DNA of 64,000 bases, taken from assembly GCF_000687475.1 (NCBI RefSeq), contig NC_057320.1, positions 2,852,001-2,916,000 on the forward strand, read 5' to 3'. Position numbers and translations under genes: made by a program. This document shows positions 1-11,396 of the stretch, one piece after another (position 1 is the stretch's first letter; every line of letters starts with the position of its first letter). The DNA is from Ustilaginoidea virens. Taxonomy: Eukaryota; Ascomycota; Sordariomycetes; Hypocreales; Clavicipitaceae. The notes beneath the pieces are model-generated. The model was not told the DNA's origin, did no database searches, and worked only from the letters and a program-made list of their open reading frames with translations.

Positions 1-2
1 TC

Positions 3-662
3 GTAGCATCCGATTACAAGAACAGAAGAGTCAACGATCCGACGGCGGCGCTTAGTGAAAAGCAAACGCTCAAGATCAAGAAATACGTCAAGGACTTTTT
101 GACCCGCGCGGTGGAGAAGTACGACGAACACCAAAAGAAACAGGCGCCCAGCAGCGAGCCGACAAACGAGTCGCGCAACGCTGGAGCTGTTCGTAACAAG
201 GCTTCTTTCGCTGGAAACAGCCCCAAAGACATTGACGTTGGCGATGTCGCCGACGTCGCCGACGACGATGCAAGCGATGCCGATGCCGATGCCGATGCCG
301 ATGCCGATGCCGATGCCGATGCCGATGCCGATTCCCCTAGCAGCCACGACCGCAAGCGCAAACGAGAAGCTGGCTGCCCTCGCGATTCGGCAGGCGCGAC
401 ACCATCAGATGGCCCGGACGTGAAAAGGATACGGCCCGAAGATGCCGCCGAACCAAGCCCGCCGCCGCCGCCTCCACCTCCTCCAGACTCGGCAACCGAC
501 GACGGCCTGTGCGAGGAGCAGAAAGCTCTCAAGGAACAGGAAGAAGCGCTGATGCGGGAGAACGAAGAAGCGCAAAGGTTAGAAGATGAGGCAAACAAGG
601 CCAGGTCCATGGAGGAGCAGGTCGAAGAAATGCCCAAGGATATTATTGCCTTGGTGGCATAA
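3..662 (+). CDS. SET2: SET2 histone H3 K36 methyltransferase, C-terminal part only
   Basis: The reading frame is open from the window edge (frame starting at base 3) to a TAA at 660-662, giving the last 219 residues. The first 35 or so residues (VASDYKNNRV-like, then KQTLKIKKYVKDF and AVEKYDEH) match the end of the SRI domain of fungal Set2, which binds the phosphorylated RNA polymerase II tail during elongation. The catalytic AWS-SET-postSET part lies upstream and is outside the window. After the SRI end come an Asp-Ala dipeptide run, a KRKR basic patch (possible nuclear signal), a run of nine prolines, and a charged Glu-rich helix near the C-terminus. Family: Set2 trimethylates H3 lysine 36 in transcribed chromatin. 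The tail beyond the SRI domain is low complexity and poorly diagnostic, so the call rests on the SRI end. It converges on BMT5 downstream. Confidence 0.82.
   Translation, partial: VASDYKNRRVNDPTAALSEKQTLKIKKYVKDFLTRAVEKYDEHQKKQAPSSEPTNESRNAGAVRNKASFAGNSPKDIDVGDVADVADDDASDADADADADADADADADADSPSSHDRKRKREAGCPRDSAGATPSDGPDVKRIRPEDAAEPSPPPPPPPPPDSATDDGLCEEQKALKEQEEALMRENEEAQRLEDEANKARSMEEQVEEMPKDIIALVA
276..329 (+). repeat. GATGCC hexanucleotide repeat, 9 perfect copies, coding Asp-Ala
   Basis: Nine uninterrupted GATGCC units lie in frame inside the SET2 tail and encode alternating Asp-Ala. The flanks carry diverged GAC/GCC units, so the run looks like slippage growth from an acidic stretch. Confidence 0.95.
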
Positions 663-1564
663 CGACCTTTGCCCTCCCCCGTCTTTTCCCCCATCTCTAT
701 ATTTTCAGGTCATGTCCTCTCGGCCTTTTTTTTTTCCGGCGCCGCCCATTTTGGTGTTTTTTCTTTTGCCCATTGATGAAGTCATGATACGATCATCGTA
801 CGGGCTTACCAGGCAGCTTCAGCTGATGCATGCACACATTGGAGTCTAGCTGGCGGCTCGGTTTTTTTTTTTTTTTTTTCGTCTTCTTGGCAAGGAAAAA
901 AAAAAGGAACCAAAAAAAAAAGATACACAGAGGGAAGATGTTTTGAGTGGGGGGGTATTCCCTGTATTCTATGTAACAACTGTTGTTCTTTTTCTTGTCT
1001 CTCGGACCCCCACGTCGACAGCCAAGGCTGGTTTCCAGCCATGGCAAGCGAGTAGGACATGGTGCGTTCCCACAGGCATACTTGGCCGGCTATACGATTC
1101 ATAATCGGCTGGAGTCTACGGAGTATTGTTCCCCCAACCCCCCCCTTTTTTTTGGGTTCTTTTCTTTTTCTTCTCCTTTTTTTGTTCAGCGGCCCGGGTG
1201 GACTTCTAGTTGGGGTCGGGTTTCGGAGGGGGGGCGCAAGGCGCAAGGGCGCAGTTTTCAATGGGACTGAGTTTTTTTTTAAACGTGGACCGACTGCATT
1301 GGACAAGTTGCAAGGCGTGATGTGATGACGATGTGGGAGCGGGGCGGATAGACATGATACCAATCAATAATTCTGATGCAGTGCAGGCGTTGCAGACCGA
1401 GCACGGTATACCCTTGTGTTCCCGCAATGCTATGCCATGAAGTACAAAAAAAAAGAGACGACGTCGTGATCCAACCCCACGGCCACAAAAGGCCGGGCGT
1501 TTCCCTCCCCCTGGTGGTATGGTGGTGGCGGCGGTTCCGCCAGCGGACATTGCTTGTCCTCGGG
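663..1564. other. Tail-to-tail spacer between SET2 and BMT5
   Basis: No gene seen. It should hold both 3' UTRs. It contains homopolymer runs (T at about 862-879, T and C runs near 1140-1185) and one TACGGAGTA-type motif near 1117. Confidence 0.6.
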
Positions 1565-2635
1565 TCAGGAGTCGGAGTCGGAGTCGGAGTCGGACGAGTC
1601 GTCGTCCCTCTTCCTCTTGCCGCTCTGTTCCAGAACCTCCCCTTTCCTGCGGAACACGTAGCTCCTGGCCGGCCGGTGCTCGCCTTTCCAGCCGCCCCCC
1701 GTCTCGCCCTTGCTGTTTCTCACGGCGCCCATGGTCCTGGAGTGCCGGTAGCCCGGGTACGCGGCTGCTTGGAAGCGGAAGCTCCGGTCGACCTGCAGGC
1801 CGGCGTGGCGCGCCAGGTCCCGTATGTTCCACAGCGTGTAGGGCTCGCCCTCGAAGAGGCTGACGACGATGGCGCCGCCGGGGGCGAGGGCGCGCAGGGC
1901 GCTGGCGAAGAAGGACACGAGGAGCTGCTGGTTGTACCGCACCTGCCGGTTGACGTCGGTGGATTTGCCCCCGACGTGGGGGAAGTTGAAGAGGATGCGG
2001 TGGTAGGGCGGGCGGGCGACGTGGGCGGGGAGCCGGGTCGCGTCGACGTTGTACAAGAGTCTGTTGGTGTTGGTGTTGTTGGCGGCTGGGCGGTCGGCTT
2101 TTGATGGTTGATGCGAGGGCGAGGGCGAGGGCGAGGGCGAGGGCGAGGGCGAGGGCGACGAAGACGTGGACGGGGACGTAGCGCCTTCGGCGTCCTGCAC
2201 GTCGCTGCGGCTGGCGCCGGTGGCGGGCGGCGCGTCGGGCGCCGTGCCGAGAAGGACGGCGATGTTGTCCTCGGCGGTGGGGTGCTTGGCGAGCAGCTCG
2301 GCCCGGTCCCTCTCCAGGACGGTGGCGGTGACGTTGACGCAGGCGTGGTGCCTGACGATGGACGCTGCGAAGCTCAAGTCCCCCTCGCCGACGAGCAGGA
2401 TGCGGTCCTGGGGCTGGAACGGAATGACGGGGACTTGGGCCGGCGGCGTGTGCCGGCCGTGTCTCTTGTTTGCGTTGTTTGCGTTGTTGGCGTTGTTTGC
2501 CTGGACAGCCTTCCTCCCGCCGGGCAAGACCAGCCTGCTGGCGCGGGGACGCGCATCTTGCGGCTTGGTGTGCGGCTTCGGCTTCGGGTGCGGCTGCCGG
2601 GCGGTTTGGCGCTGGAGCCGGCGGCGTTTGGCCAT
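1565..2635 (-). CDS. BMT5: 25S rRNA (uridine-N3) methyltransferase, BMT5-like
   Basis: Single exon, 356 residues, starting at the ATG at 2635-2633 (MAKRRRLQRQ); an open frame continues upstream but is Lys/poly-A-derived and not protein-like. Residues 78-95 carry the class I SAM-binding motif ILLVGEGDLSFA, and residues 216-240 carry FNFPHVGGKSTD followed by NRQVRYNQQLL, both typical of the BMT5-like (formerly DUF2431) family. Known role of the family: N3 methylation of a uridine in 25S rRNA, in the nucleolus. The basic N-terminus (KRRR, KPKPHTKP) fits nucleolar targeting. Between the SAM motif and the catalytic block sits a low-complexity insert (residues 142-190) with a Ser-Pro run. The C-terminus ends in KRKRDDDSSDSDSDSDS. 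It is divergent from, and about 2.9 kb away from, the RGG gene. Confidence 0.9.
   Translation of the reverse strand: MAKRRRLQRQTARQPHPKPKPHTKPQDARPRASRLVLPGGRKAVQANNANNANNANKRHGRHTPPAQVPVIPFQPQDRILLVGEGDLSFAASIVRHHACVNVTATVLERDRAELLAKHPTAEDNIAVLLGTAPDAPPATGASRSDVQDAEGATSPSTSSSPSPSPSPSPSPSPSHQPSKADRPAANNTNTNRLLYNVDATRLPAHVARPPYHRILFNFPHVGGKSTDVNRQVRYNQQLLVSFFASALRALAPGGAIVVSLFEGEPYTLWNIRDLARHAGLQVDRSFRFQAAAYPGYRHSRTMGAVRNSKGETGGGWKGEHRPARSYVFRRKGEVLEQSGKRKRDDDSSDSDSDSDS
2115..2156 (-). repeat. GAGGGC hexanucleotide repeat, 7 copies, coding Ser-Pro in BMT5
   Basis: Seven perfect units. On the coding (minus) strand they give alternating Ser-Pro in the insert between the SAM motif and the second conserved block of BMT5. 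Confidence 0.93.
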
Positions 2636-2897
2636 TTGCTGCAGAAAAGGCGACGAGGCCCGGATCGGATTCCGGATTGCGAAGGGGCCGGCGGAGCGCA
2701 GAGGCGAAGCGGGCGACGACGGAAAATGCTGCCGCTCCCCCCCCCCTCTTCCCTCTGACTGGACGGGTTGGAGTGGACCCCGGCAAAACGCTGGGCGAAT
2801 CACACGTGCGTCTGCGGGACCCGATGCCCAATGACCAAACTCGCCAATCACCGTTGCCGGGCGGCGGCGGCACAGCAGGAGGCGGTAACCTAGTTTC

Positions 2898-2930
<33 letters not shown>

Positions 2931-3569
2931 CTTTTTTTTTTTTTTTTTCTTTTTCTCCCTCCTGCCATTGTCTCCGCAAAGTGGCGCGCGGCTGAAAGAA
3001 GCAAAACTGCCAAACGTCAAGTAGGGATAGACATGGTCATCGCATCAACCGCAGGGGCGTGAGGAGCAGCCTCCAGGGAATGAATGGTGGACCTGCCGTC
3101 CTTTGATGTCTGGTGCCATTACTTCCCGCGTCGTGAGGCTCCTGGCAACGTCGCGGCGGGCGTTGGTGAAAATGATTCGACTGCAAGGTACCTAAGGTAC
3201 ATGCTTCAAGTTCAAGACAGCACTGCTGCTGGGTGTCAACTACCTTACTTGCTTTTGTTGATGTAAGCCCACGGGGCGAGGCCGGTCGGGCAGGTCGTTT
3301 CGGACAGCGCCTGGCACTCCTTGCCGTCAATCACCATCAGGTCTAGGTCTGGTGGATCGAGGTAGGTAGGTACCTTACATACCTGTAGCTACCATGCTAG
3401 TTGCTGGTCACTATTCCACGTCCATCTAGGTTCGGGAGCACACGCCAGTCCTCGGATGGCCATGATACCGGTACTAGTTCCGATGGATTTCTGTGCCATC
3501 CCGTACCATCTGGGTGTTTTCATCGTGTGAAAAGAGCCTTTGCTGCAAGCAGATGGGAAACTTGGAGAA

Positions 3570-3592
3570 GGGGGGGGGGGGGGGGGGGGGGG
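3570..3592. repeat. Poly-G tract, 23 bases
   Basis: Uninterrupted G run in intergenic DNA. Could fold as a G-quadruplex; length may be uncertain from sequencing. Confidence 0.9.
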
Positions 3593-3750
3593 CATTGAAC
3601 CACCTGCGGGGTGGTCGATCATCAGCTTCTTGGATTCACAGTTGCGTTTGGAGCGGTTGTGTACACCACCCACCTGTCTTTGGCAGATGGGCTTTGCAGA
3701 CGGCTTTCGCTTTCGCTCGCCTGCGCGGCACGCACTCCAGTCCCTCCTCG

Positions 3751-3790
3751 AGTCAGTCAGTCAGTCGGTCAGTCTGTCAGTCAGTCTGTC
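3751..3790. repeat. AGTC tetranucleotide repeat with variants
   Basis: About ten AGTC-type units, some changed to GGTC or TGTC, in intergenic DNA. Confidence 0.85.
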
Positions 3791-4059
3791 GAACTTGTTG
3801 ACGATGACCAGCGGCTGGTCCCTGCTTCAGTACGGAGGTAGAAAAGTCGCTTGTGGCAAGCAGTGGGTAGCGGAGTATCCATCTTCCGAGCCAATCAGGC
3901 AAGCGCATATCGAGGCAATTCCTCCCGAATCGGACTAGCGCTGGCGACCGAGACGAGCGACCAATCAGCGTGGGCCTGAACCCATCTGACTTCTGTACAG
4001 GAACGGGACGGGACCTTGTGCTTTAGACTTTGCGTCGGCACGCAGCCATAATGAAGTTG

Positions 4060-4091
4060 GGTACCTTAGGTACCTTAGGTAAGGTACCTAG
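4060..4091. repeat. GGTACCTTA palindrome island
   Basis: Three overlapping GGTACC palindromes joined by TTAGGTA/CTTAGG units in 32 bases. One member of the dispersed GGTACCTA motif family seen across the intergenic DNA of this window. Confidence 0.85.
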
Positions 4092-4763
4092 TAGCCACAT
4101 AGTACGGAGCACTCAGTTACTCCACCTACCTCCTTGGATGGTACTGTACGTCCGTAAGATAGGTTATGTACCTTCAAGCCCCCCCCTGGGTCGTTCTTTC
4201 CAGGCGGGACGCGCAGGCCGTTCGTTGTACTCTGTGTCTGGTTCTGGTTGCATGTTGTAAGACGGGGGACGAGGTACGTAGGCAGGGTAGGCAGTGACTT
4301 GCACTCACTCGCAAACTGCCTAGCTCCTTCCCTGCCCGGTCTCATTGAGCATCACCCCCAAAGGGATGATATTGGCAGCTTGGCGGCACGTTTACATTGA
4401 CGGCATCCAGGACTTCAAGCCAAGTCCCTATCCGTCGTCTGCTCTATCGTGTTTGCCTCGAAGCAGCTTTGTTCGTGTCTGGCTGGTGTCCGTCTCTTTC
4501 ATCGGGACCGTTGACGCTTTGTTCTTGCGCATTGTTGCGGCTCCTCTTCTCTTTTGTTCTTTTCTTGAAAACTTCCAAGGTTCTTGGCGGCACTCGCAAC
4601 CAAACCCCACCCCGGCATTCTCATCAAAGTTGATGTAGCGCTAAGAAAATCAGCTCCCGACAAAAGCCAGTGAGTTGTCTTTGTCTTGTCTTTGTCTCTG
4701 GCCCTTCTATCTATCTACGTTGCACTTTCCACTCCAGCTTTCGTCCACATCCCTCTGCCGTCA

Positions 4764-4809
4764 CTGCTGCTGCTGCTGCTGCTGCTGTTTTTTTTTTTTT
4801 TTTTTTTTT
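4764..4809. repeat. CTG repeat (8 copies) running into a 22-base T tract
   Basis: Eight perfect CTG units at 4764-4787 followed directly by T22 at 4788-4809, in the leader region of the RGG-protein gene. Confidence 0.93.
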
Positions 4810-5190
4810 GCATCTAGTTCTCCACACCGTGCTTCTTCAAGACGTTCTTCGTCTTTTCGCCCGGACTCTACGTTGGCGCCGGTTGCCGTTGTCAGGCTTT
4901 TTGCGCCCGCCTCCAGTCGTTTCCCTCGGAGGGGGGGGGGGGTCGCCGCACCACAGCTGCTGGCTCCAGTCTGGTCCTTTGGCCACCAGACACCAGCCAG
5001 CAGCACCTGGCAGCAACACGCAGCTCACAGGCTCATCACAGGCTCATCACAGGCTCGCACCCACGCCGCTCAGGGCATGCCGCAGCACCCCAGCCAGACA
5101 TTGAAGCACCAGACACCAGACAGACAAGACAGCACGGCATTTGACGCCAGGCACCAGACGCCAAGTGGACGGTCAGGACACACCAGACAA

Positions 5191-5243
5191 CGCCCACACC
5201 CACGCCCACGCCCACGCCCACGCCCACGCCCACACTCAGGCCG
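5191..5243. repeat. CACGCC hexanucleotide repeat
   Basis: Seven to eight CACGCC/CACACC units, about 340 bp upstream of the RGG-protein start. Non-coding by position. Confidence 0.88.
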
Positions 5244-5582
5244 ACGCAACTCACCCACGCACACGCACTCACCACTCAAACAACCACCCGCAGGCGCAGA
5301 CTCCACACAGCAGATACGTACAGTACTGTACATGCCTGCTTGCCTGGTAGGTACCTACCTAGTAACCTTACCTTACTTACAATACACCTTACACACCAGG
5401 CTCTCATCACACAACACGATTTGCTTCACTTTGTTCAATCTCCTATACCCTCCTGCTGGGTCCTTCTTCCCCCCCACACCGAGTCGGGTTTTTTTTCTTC
5501 TGGAACCAAAAGCCTCTTGCCCTTTTCTCGTCCTTTTTCTCATCCCCCTCAAATTCATGACCCCGGCTCCGCGGCTTCCGCC

Positions 5583-8500
5583 ATGGCAGCTGAGTCTTCG
5601 TCGCTCGCACGCGAGCCTCTTACGGCATCAACCCGTGGCCGTGGCAGAGGCGGGCGAGGCCCTCGCGGTCGAGGCAGAGGCAGCACCAGAGCCACTACCA
5701 ATTCTGCCATGACAAAATCTACTACTGCCTCTCGTGGCCGAGGTGGCACGCGCAGAGGAAGAGTAAAGAACTTTTCCGACTCGCGTGTACAAGCTGCTTA
5801 TGAGCGACAACGCGACCTCAAGGCTACCTATCAAGCTGTTTCTTTTGCCCTCAAGCCCGCGCTTCAGGAGCTTGCCGAGCGTAGCGTTGATGAGATGCTA
5901 CAAAAGCCAGACTCCTACAAGCAAGCCGGGGAATACTTCCCCACAGTCGCTCAGCTCAAGGACAAGCTTGATAACAAGCTACGGGAGTGTGACCGACGCC
6001 TCGAATGCGACCTGAATCTTGCCAAGCACACCTTTTCTGCGGAGAAATACGTCACCGAAAAAGAATTTCAGGTTTGTTCTCTCTCTCACAAACTCCACAT
6101 TCCATTACCTATGTTGCCGTTTGGTCACCGTTGTATTAACTTCAAACCAACCCCCCCCCCTTGCTACACAGAACGGTGTCTGTGACATGCTGGAGCAATT
6201 TTACGAAGGCCAAGAGAATCGCCTGCGTATACTCGGCTCGCTCCACTCCAAGAAGTTACCTGTTGACGTGAGTTATCTGTTGCACAAAAGTGTTTCCATT
6301 GTCTTTTCATTGCCCCTGCCATTCCCTCCTCCCCCCCCTTTCTATTTTATTGCCGTTTCCCAGCCACTTTCTGCAGTGACTTCTCTTTCCTTTTTCCCGG
6401 TTCAACGTCGTACTTCTCAATGCTCACCCACAACTCGCGCAGATTCGTGATGATCAATATGAATATCGCGTCATTAGTGACGCTTACTTGGACAACGAAT
6501 TTGGCATCTACGAATGCTACAAGAATGGATACCTTGTGCCGTACCCCTCACGCGTCATTGGCACGGAAATGTGGAGGAAGCACCGTGAAGCCGACGCTGC
6601 CGTCACCGCAACTAGAGAATCTTCCAATTCTTCCGCAAGAGGCCGAGGAAGAGGCCGTGCAGGCGGTGGTGTCAAACGAAGAGCCGCAGACCAGCCGGAC
6701 GGCCAGTCCGCTCCCAAAAGATCTAGTCGCAACACGGACGACAGTCAGCTCCTTGCACACGCTCCCATAGCCCCAGCTCCAATGAAAGGGCTGTTGGCCT
6801 CGGCTGCCAACGTGGACAATGATCCAGAGGCTGCGCTCGGAGAAGAAGAGTCTGTACCAGCTTCTCCAGAACCTCCATTGCTTAACGGAAACGCTTCCTC
6901 ATTCACGGCTCATTCTCCAAGTCGGCAGCTCGCTCGCGAGAAGAGCCCTCAGCTGCCCAAGAGCATCGGAGAGCCGGATGAGTATGGCGTCCGTACTTAT
7001 AGCCAACGACCATCCATGCGTGAGAAGGGCATCAACAGTCGATTCCTCGCACCCCGTCCGTTCTTGTTCGATGCGTGGGACATTGGCTTTAGAGACTCGT
7101 CCAACGACTCCACCAAGGGTCACACACGCGCCAAGAGAGGAAAATATCTTGATACTCCGAACAGCAACGGAATTCACTTTGACCATTGGTGCAACGGGTA
7201 CGATTACTCAGCCGCGCGACCTGAGGACTTTGACCGAGATTTGGTCAAAAAGCATGGCGTGCACCCAACATACGGCATCTTTCTGCCCTCGAGCAAAAAC
7301 GAGTCGGAGCCTCCGGATCCTTATGTCATGCCGGGAAAGCCCAACGTGTTTGTTGCCAATCCGTCTGGGAGAATATCCCACGCATCGAGGTCTTTCCAAT
7401 CTACGACAAATGAACGTCGCTCGGAAGAGCTGCCTCTGCGCACCAAGATGAAGGCGAATCTTCGCAGATTCTGCAAGATTTCAAAGATTGACGTCGAGGA
7501 CTTGTCTATTGCCGACCATGTTGAATCCAAGGACGACCTTCGGCTCAAGTCACTTGGCATTGCGCAGAAGGAACTAAGCTCGCGGCCTCGATTGTCCGAG
7601 ACCACGTCGGAAGCAGAGGCAGAGGCAGGAGCAGGAGCTGAAGTAGACTCAGAAACTGCAACTGGAGCTCAAGCTGAAGCCGAAGCTGATGCGGTAGCAG
7701 AAGCAGACGTTGAAGCGGCACGGGAGGCAGAAGAAAGAGAAGAGGAAAAAGAAGAGGAAGAAGCAGAGACAGGAGAGGGAGAGCAAGAGGAGGAGAAGCA
7801 GGTGGAGGAGAAGCTACCGTCGAAAGAACCTGAGCAGCCTGACGGCATTCTGTCTGCCCTGTCTGTGTTGACTTATGCCACCGCATATGTTGCAGCCCAG
7901 GATGTTAGTCGCGCAGCTCCTCCCCCCGCGAAGCCTGCCCGATACGATGCCATTCGTGATGTCTTTACAGACTCAAAACCTGATCCTGCTCCGGCTTTGG
8001 AGAGCAACAGCATGAAGCTGAAATTTCTCTCAGAACTGTGCAACTTCGAGTCACGACTTCCAGGTTCAACTCCGGAGCGGGAATCATCGGGTCAGAGCCA
8101 CGCGGGCCTTGTCCCTGCCTCTGACAACAGAGCACCTCTGCAGCGACAAGAGCCTCCTCCTGTTGCGTCTTATGGCCGTGCTCCCATTCCTTCGAGGGTC
8201 AGTCAGGAGCCACCACCTCCAGTCTACATGCAGAGCCAGGCCGATCGCATGACCTTGCCTCCTGCTGGTCCACCTCACGACCGACCTGCTCACGACCGAC
8301 CTGCTCACGACCGACCTGCTCACGATCGACCTGCTCACGATCGACCTGCTCACGATCGACCTGCTCACGACCGACCTGCCTATCCCGTGCCCACTCCACA
8401 GCAAGAATACAAGCCGAGTGTCCTTTCGTCCGGTCCAGCCATGCAAGAGCTTGCATGCTACTATCCTCCCCCTCCCCCTCCCCCTCCGCCACCACCTCCT

Positions 8501-9415
8501 CCGCCACCTCCTCCTTCCAACGGCTCTTATCCGCCCGACCCTCGCCCTATCGACCCCAGCTACAATCCCCGCCGATTGAGCAGCTACGGGCTTGAAAATT
8601 CACAGCAACCGGTATACAGCCGCGTATACTGGCCTCAGCAACCTCCAGCTCCCGCCCCCCCTGGCCCTCTGTCGGCACTGCCAACAGCTGGACCGGTTCC
8701 TCCGCTATCTCATCAAGCCCATCCTACCCTTCCTCCAGCACTGCCAGCTTCGAGAATGTCGTTCTCTCAGACTTTGAACGCGGAACCACTTCCGCCTTTG
8801 AGACCGCCTCGCGGCCGCACTCAATCAGTTCCCGAGGAGCTGTCCTACGACGCCAACATGCGTGGGGGCATGTATAGCTCATACTATCCCCCGGCCCCCT
8901 CCCGGTCCTACAGTCGTGGATATCCCATCACCGAACCGCATCAGTCTCATCTTCTTCACTCCATGTCTGGCGACAGAACTTTGCCGAAACCGCAACAGGG
9001 CGGCCATTCGTACATGGGATCTCCTCCGCCTCCGGCTTACGCATCGCATATCATGTCGCCCACCTTTTGTACTGCATCCGGCCTTACGGGAGGGATGATG
9101 CACAGTCCCCCGGGGACTCCCCATGGCGGGCCTCCGGGCCCAGTGCATCGGCACAGATCGACGCCGTCTGGATCATCAGACGCGGGATCAAACAAGTACC
9201 GCAAGCTGCAGCCTGCTCCCGTCCCAGCCCACCGAGCGTGGTCCAACAAGCCTGAGCTGAAGACGATCCCCTACGATCATAAAGAAACAGGGTCCTCTGC
9301 CGCGCTGCCCAGCTCGGGTCCCACCCAGATAAGAGGATGGAACGTGAACCAGCATCGCAAGCGGGGCAAGCAGGAGAAAGGGGACTCTTCACTCGATAGA
9401 GACGAATCCAGATAG
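5583..9415 (+). CDS. Large RGG- and proline-rich protein of unknown function
   Basis: Not recognised. Start ATG at 5583 has a good context (GCCATGG). Exons 5583-6071, 6172-6267, 6443-9415; introns of 100 and 175 nt with GTTTGT/ACAG and GTGAGT/GCAG ends. The product is 1185 residues if the TAG at 9413 is used. Residues 15-60 are RGRG repeats (RNA or nucleic-acid binding is possible). Residues about 60-215 are a dense, well-ordered-looking segment with Tyr/Trp/Leu-rich stretches (AYERQRDLKATYQAV, NEFGIYECYKNGYLVPYP) that is probably the conserved core. A second RGRGR block and KRR patch follow, then a second ordered block with SRFLAPRPFLFDAWDIGFRD. A Glu/Ala-rich segment, seven HDRPA pentapeptides and a run of about 17 prolines make up the second half. 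Nuclear localisation is a guess from the basic patches. See the separate entry on the in-frame stop. Confidence 0.8.
8276..8380 (+). repeat. 15-bp tandem repeat, 7 copies, coding HDRPA
   Basis: Seven consecutive 15-bp units at 8276, 8291, 8306, 8321, 8336, 8351 and 8366 encode HDRPA. Units 4-6 carry GAT instead of GAC for Asp, and the last ends GCC. Only silent differences are seen, so either the peptide is under selection or the array is young. Confidence 0.95.
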
Positions 9416-9907
9416 CATCTGGTTCGTGCCCAAGGGATGAAGATTGCAATGAAGCAACCCACATACGATTCGGTCCGGTCCCTGGCGCCGCGGATGTTGC
9501 CGCCCCTTTGCCCACGGAGAGAACCGGCGCACCCGCACCGACCTGATGTGGAATTGGTGGCAGCTAGGATGCCCACTGATCCTCTTGAGCTGGAGAATAT
9601 TTCCATGTACGGCTTTGGTGCAATACCAAACCTGGGATTTTCTGGGCCTCTGGATGCGCCGCTAAAACAACGATTACGTCCTCGAAGAGACAAAGTCAAT
9701 TCGCCTTCAAGCGATGCAGACGTTATTTTTGTCGGTATCGATTCGCGACAACGGCAGCGGCCAAACATTCGCAGGTCTAGTGTGAAGGCTTGCCCACCTG
9801 CTGATTATACCGTCAAGCCGATGCTGAAGCCAAAGCTGGGTGATGCCAGTCTCCCTATTGAGATTGTCGATGGTTCAAAGTCGCCAGGGGCAGCAAATGC
9901 CATCTAA
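9416..9907 (+). other. Readable C-terminal extension after in-frame TAG of the RGG protein
   Basis: Directly after the TAG at 9413-9415 the same frame stays open for 163 codons to a TAA at 9905-9907. The encoded peptide looks like real protein (MYGFGAIPNLGFSGP, DADVIFVGID), with little low complexity. Possible explanations: stop-codon readthrough, a recent premature stop or base error, or splicing of a 72-nt intron at 9344-9415 (GTGAAC donor, AGATAG acceptor, phase 0 on both sides) that would remove the TAG and fuse the extension in frame. That donor is weak. Confidence 0.5.
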
Positions 9908-11396
9908 AAAAAAAAAAGAAAACGAAAAAAAAAAAGAAGAAGAAGAAGAAGAAGAAGAAAAAGTTGAAAGGATTAGGGGATTTCTTGCGCCATTTTTTTT
10001 ATTCCATTTTCTCACCTTTTCTTCTCCACCTGGAGAGTTTCTAGCTTCTTTGCGAAATGGACTCAGTAGCTGGCCCTTGTACCGAAAATCCTGCTTCTTT
10101 TCTCGTAGCGAACACGCTTCCTCGGCGCTACTCTACTTTTCTCTTCTTCACTACAAGACGGTGAAGACCATTTTGCTTACCTGACAGGTTGCCGCTATAC
10201 CCCCTCATGTTGCTTCTCTTTTTTCTCGGCACTGGGGCTCCAAAAGCATAGGTGAGCCCTTCTTTTTCGCTAACCGGCTGGTTGCCCCCTGCCCGGTACC
10301 GCGGCATCAAACGGCGTTCAAGGGGGGATATTATTAAAGACACTGGCTCTGGTTCTTTCACGTCCCTGTTTATTGCAAGTTTTGGTTTGCTCAGCTCTTC
10401 TTTTACGCGGCATCGTTCATTCTAGCCTTTGTTGGCCCCATGGCCCCTTTGCCTGTTTCCTTTTCTGTTCAGTTTGGGCCAAGAAGGTAATAATCACGGC
10501 GGACCGCATTGCGAGTACACAGATGCGTTGGCAGGCAGGTCATTGTTAGAAGAGGCCTTCATGACGGACGGTATGGAATAGATGAGTTGTTGTTTTTTTT
10601 TGTCTTGTGATTTTTTTCCCTTTCTTCTTCTTCTTCTTCAAGCCCCCCTTTTGTTTCCCCTGCAAGGGCTAGGCATGCCCCTTGCGCATAATGAGCAAAA
10701 AGGTTGAGACTTGGCGGCAGCATTTTCGTTTTTCCGGGCGTGAAATCAATGTCGATGGTGAAATGCGTCGTGGCCTCGCTCCGCTCCACATTGTCAAAAC
10801 AAGTTGGTCAGTTTGCATTCACTCTTATGGGCTTGCGCAGCTTCGTCGGTTGGTATGCGTAGAACTATATACCAAGTCTCGGCCACGGGCTTCAAGACCG
10901 ACCCAAACAAGCAACGAGGAGCCCTTGCCCCTTTAACCAGCAATGCCGAGATATTTCCTGCAGGCATCAATGGATCAATCCGACGTTTTGGTCCGCCGCT
11001 AGATTTCCCCACGCCTAAAAAGCCAACTTGACGTCACTATTCTAACCTCTAACCCCTGTTACTTGATCATTCATCCGGGAATGGGTATTCGTAGCCCCCC
11101 CCCCCCCCCCCACAAACGGACTCGACCGGGGCAAAAGCTCGGGAAAAAAAAAAAAAAAAAGTAATTCAAAATACAAAGGATTTGGCGTTGCAAAAAAAAA
11201 TGGCCGACTCCCATGAGCGCTGTTCTGCTGCATCCACTCCCGGGGGGGGGGGGGGGGGGTCTTGCTCCATCGGGCGGCGGCGGAGCAGGGGGGGTCAACT
11301 CCGTTGGGTGGGAATAAAAGCTCTCAACTGCTCTCGAGAATGGGGCCGGCCCATATCGGCGGAAGCCAGGATGCTGCTCTGCTACTGGGCGCGCGC
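9908..11396. other. Spacer between the RGG-protein gene and AOS1, no gene seen
   Basis: Tail-to-tail region. Contains A-rich and GAA-repeat sequence right after the extension stop (9907-9960), a TTC repeat near 10625-10640, a 14-base C run near 11097-11111 and a G run near 11240-11258. A TGACGTCA-like CRE site lies near 11029-11038. No RNA gene recognised. Confidence 0.55.

Larger units (their letters stand above)
2636..5582. other. Divergent promoter region, about 2.9 kb, no gene seen
   Basis: Separates BMT5 (-) from the RGG-protein gene (+). It holds a T-rich tract (2896-2960), a 23-base G run (3570-3592), a TCAG-type repeat, several GGTACC palindrome islands (near 3186, 3360-3385, 4060-4091, 5345-5375), a CTG repeat and a CACGCC repeat. 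Open frames here are short or low complexity. One CACGTG lies at 2803-2808. Confidence 0.6.

Noticed and set aside
1206..3020. 604-codon frame antisense-side of BMT5 in another frame
   Set aside because: Shadow of BMT5 and of flanking homopolymers; Arg/Pro-rich with no family signal.
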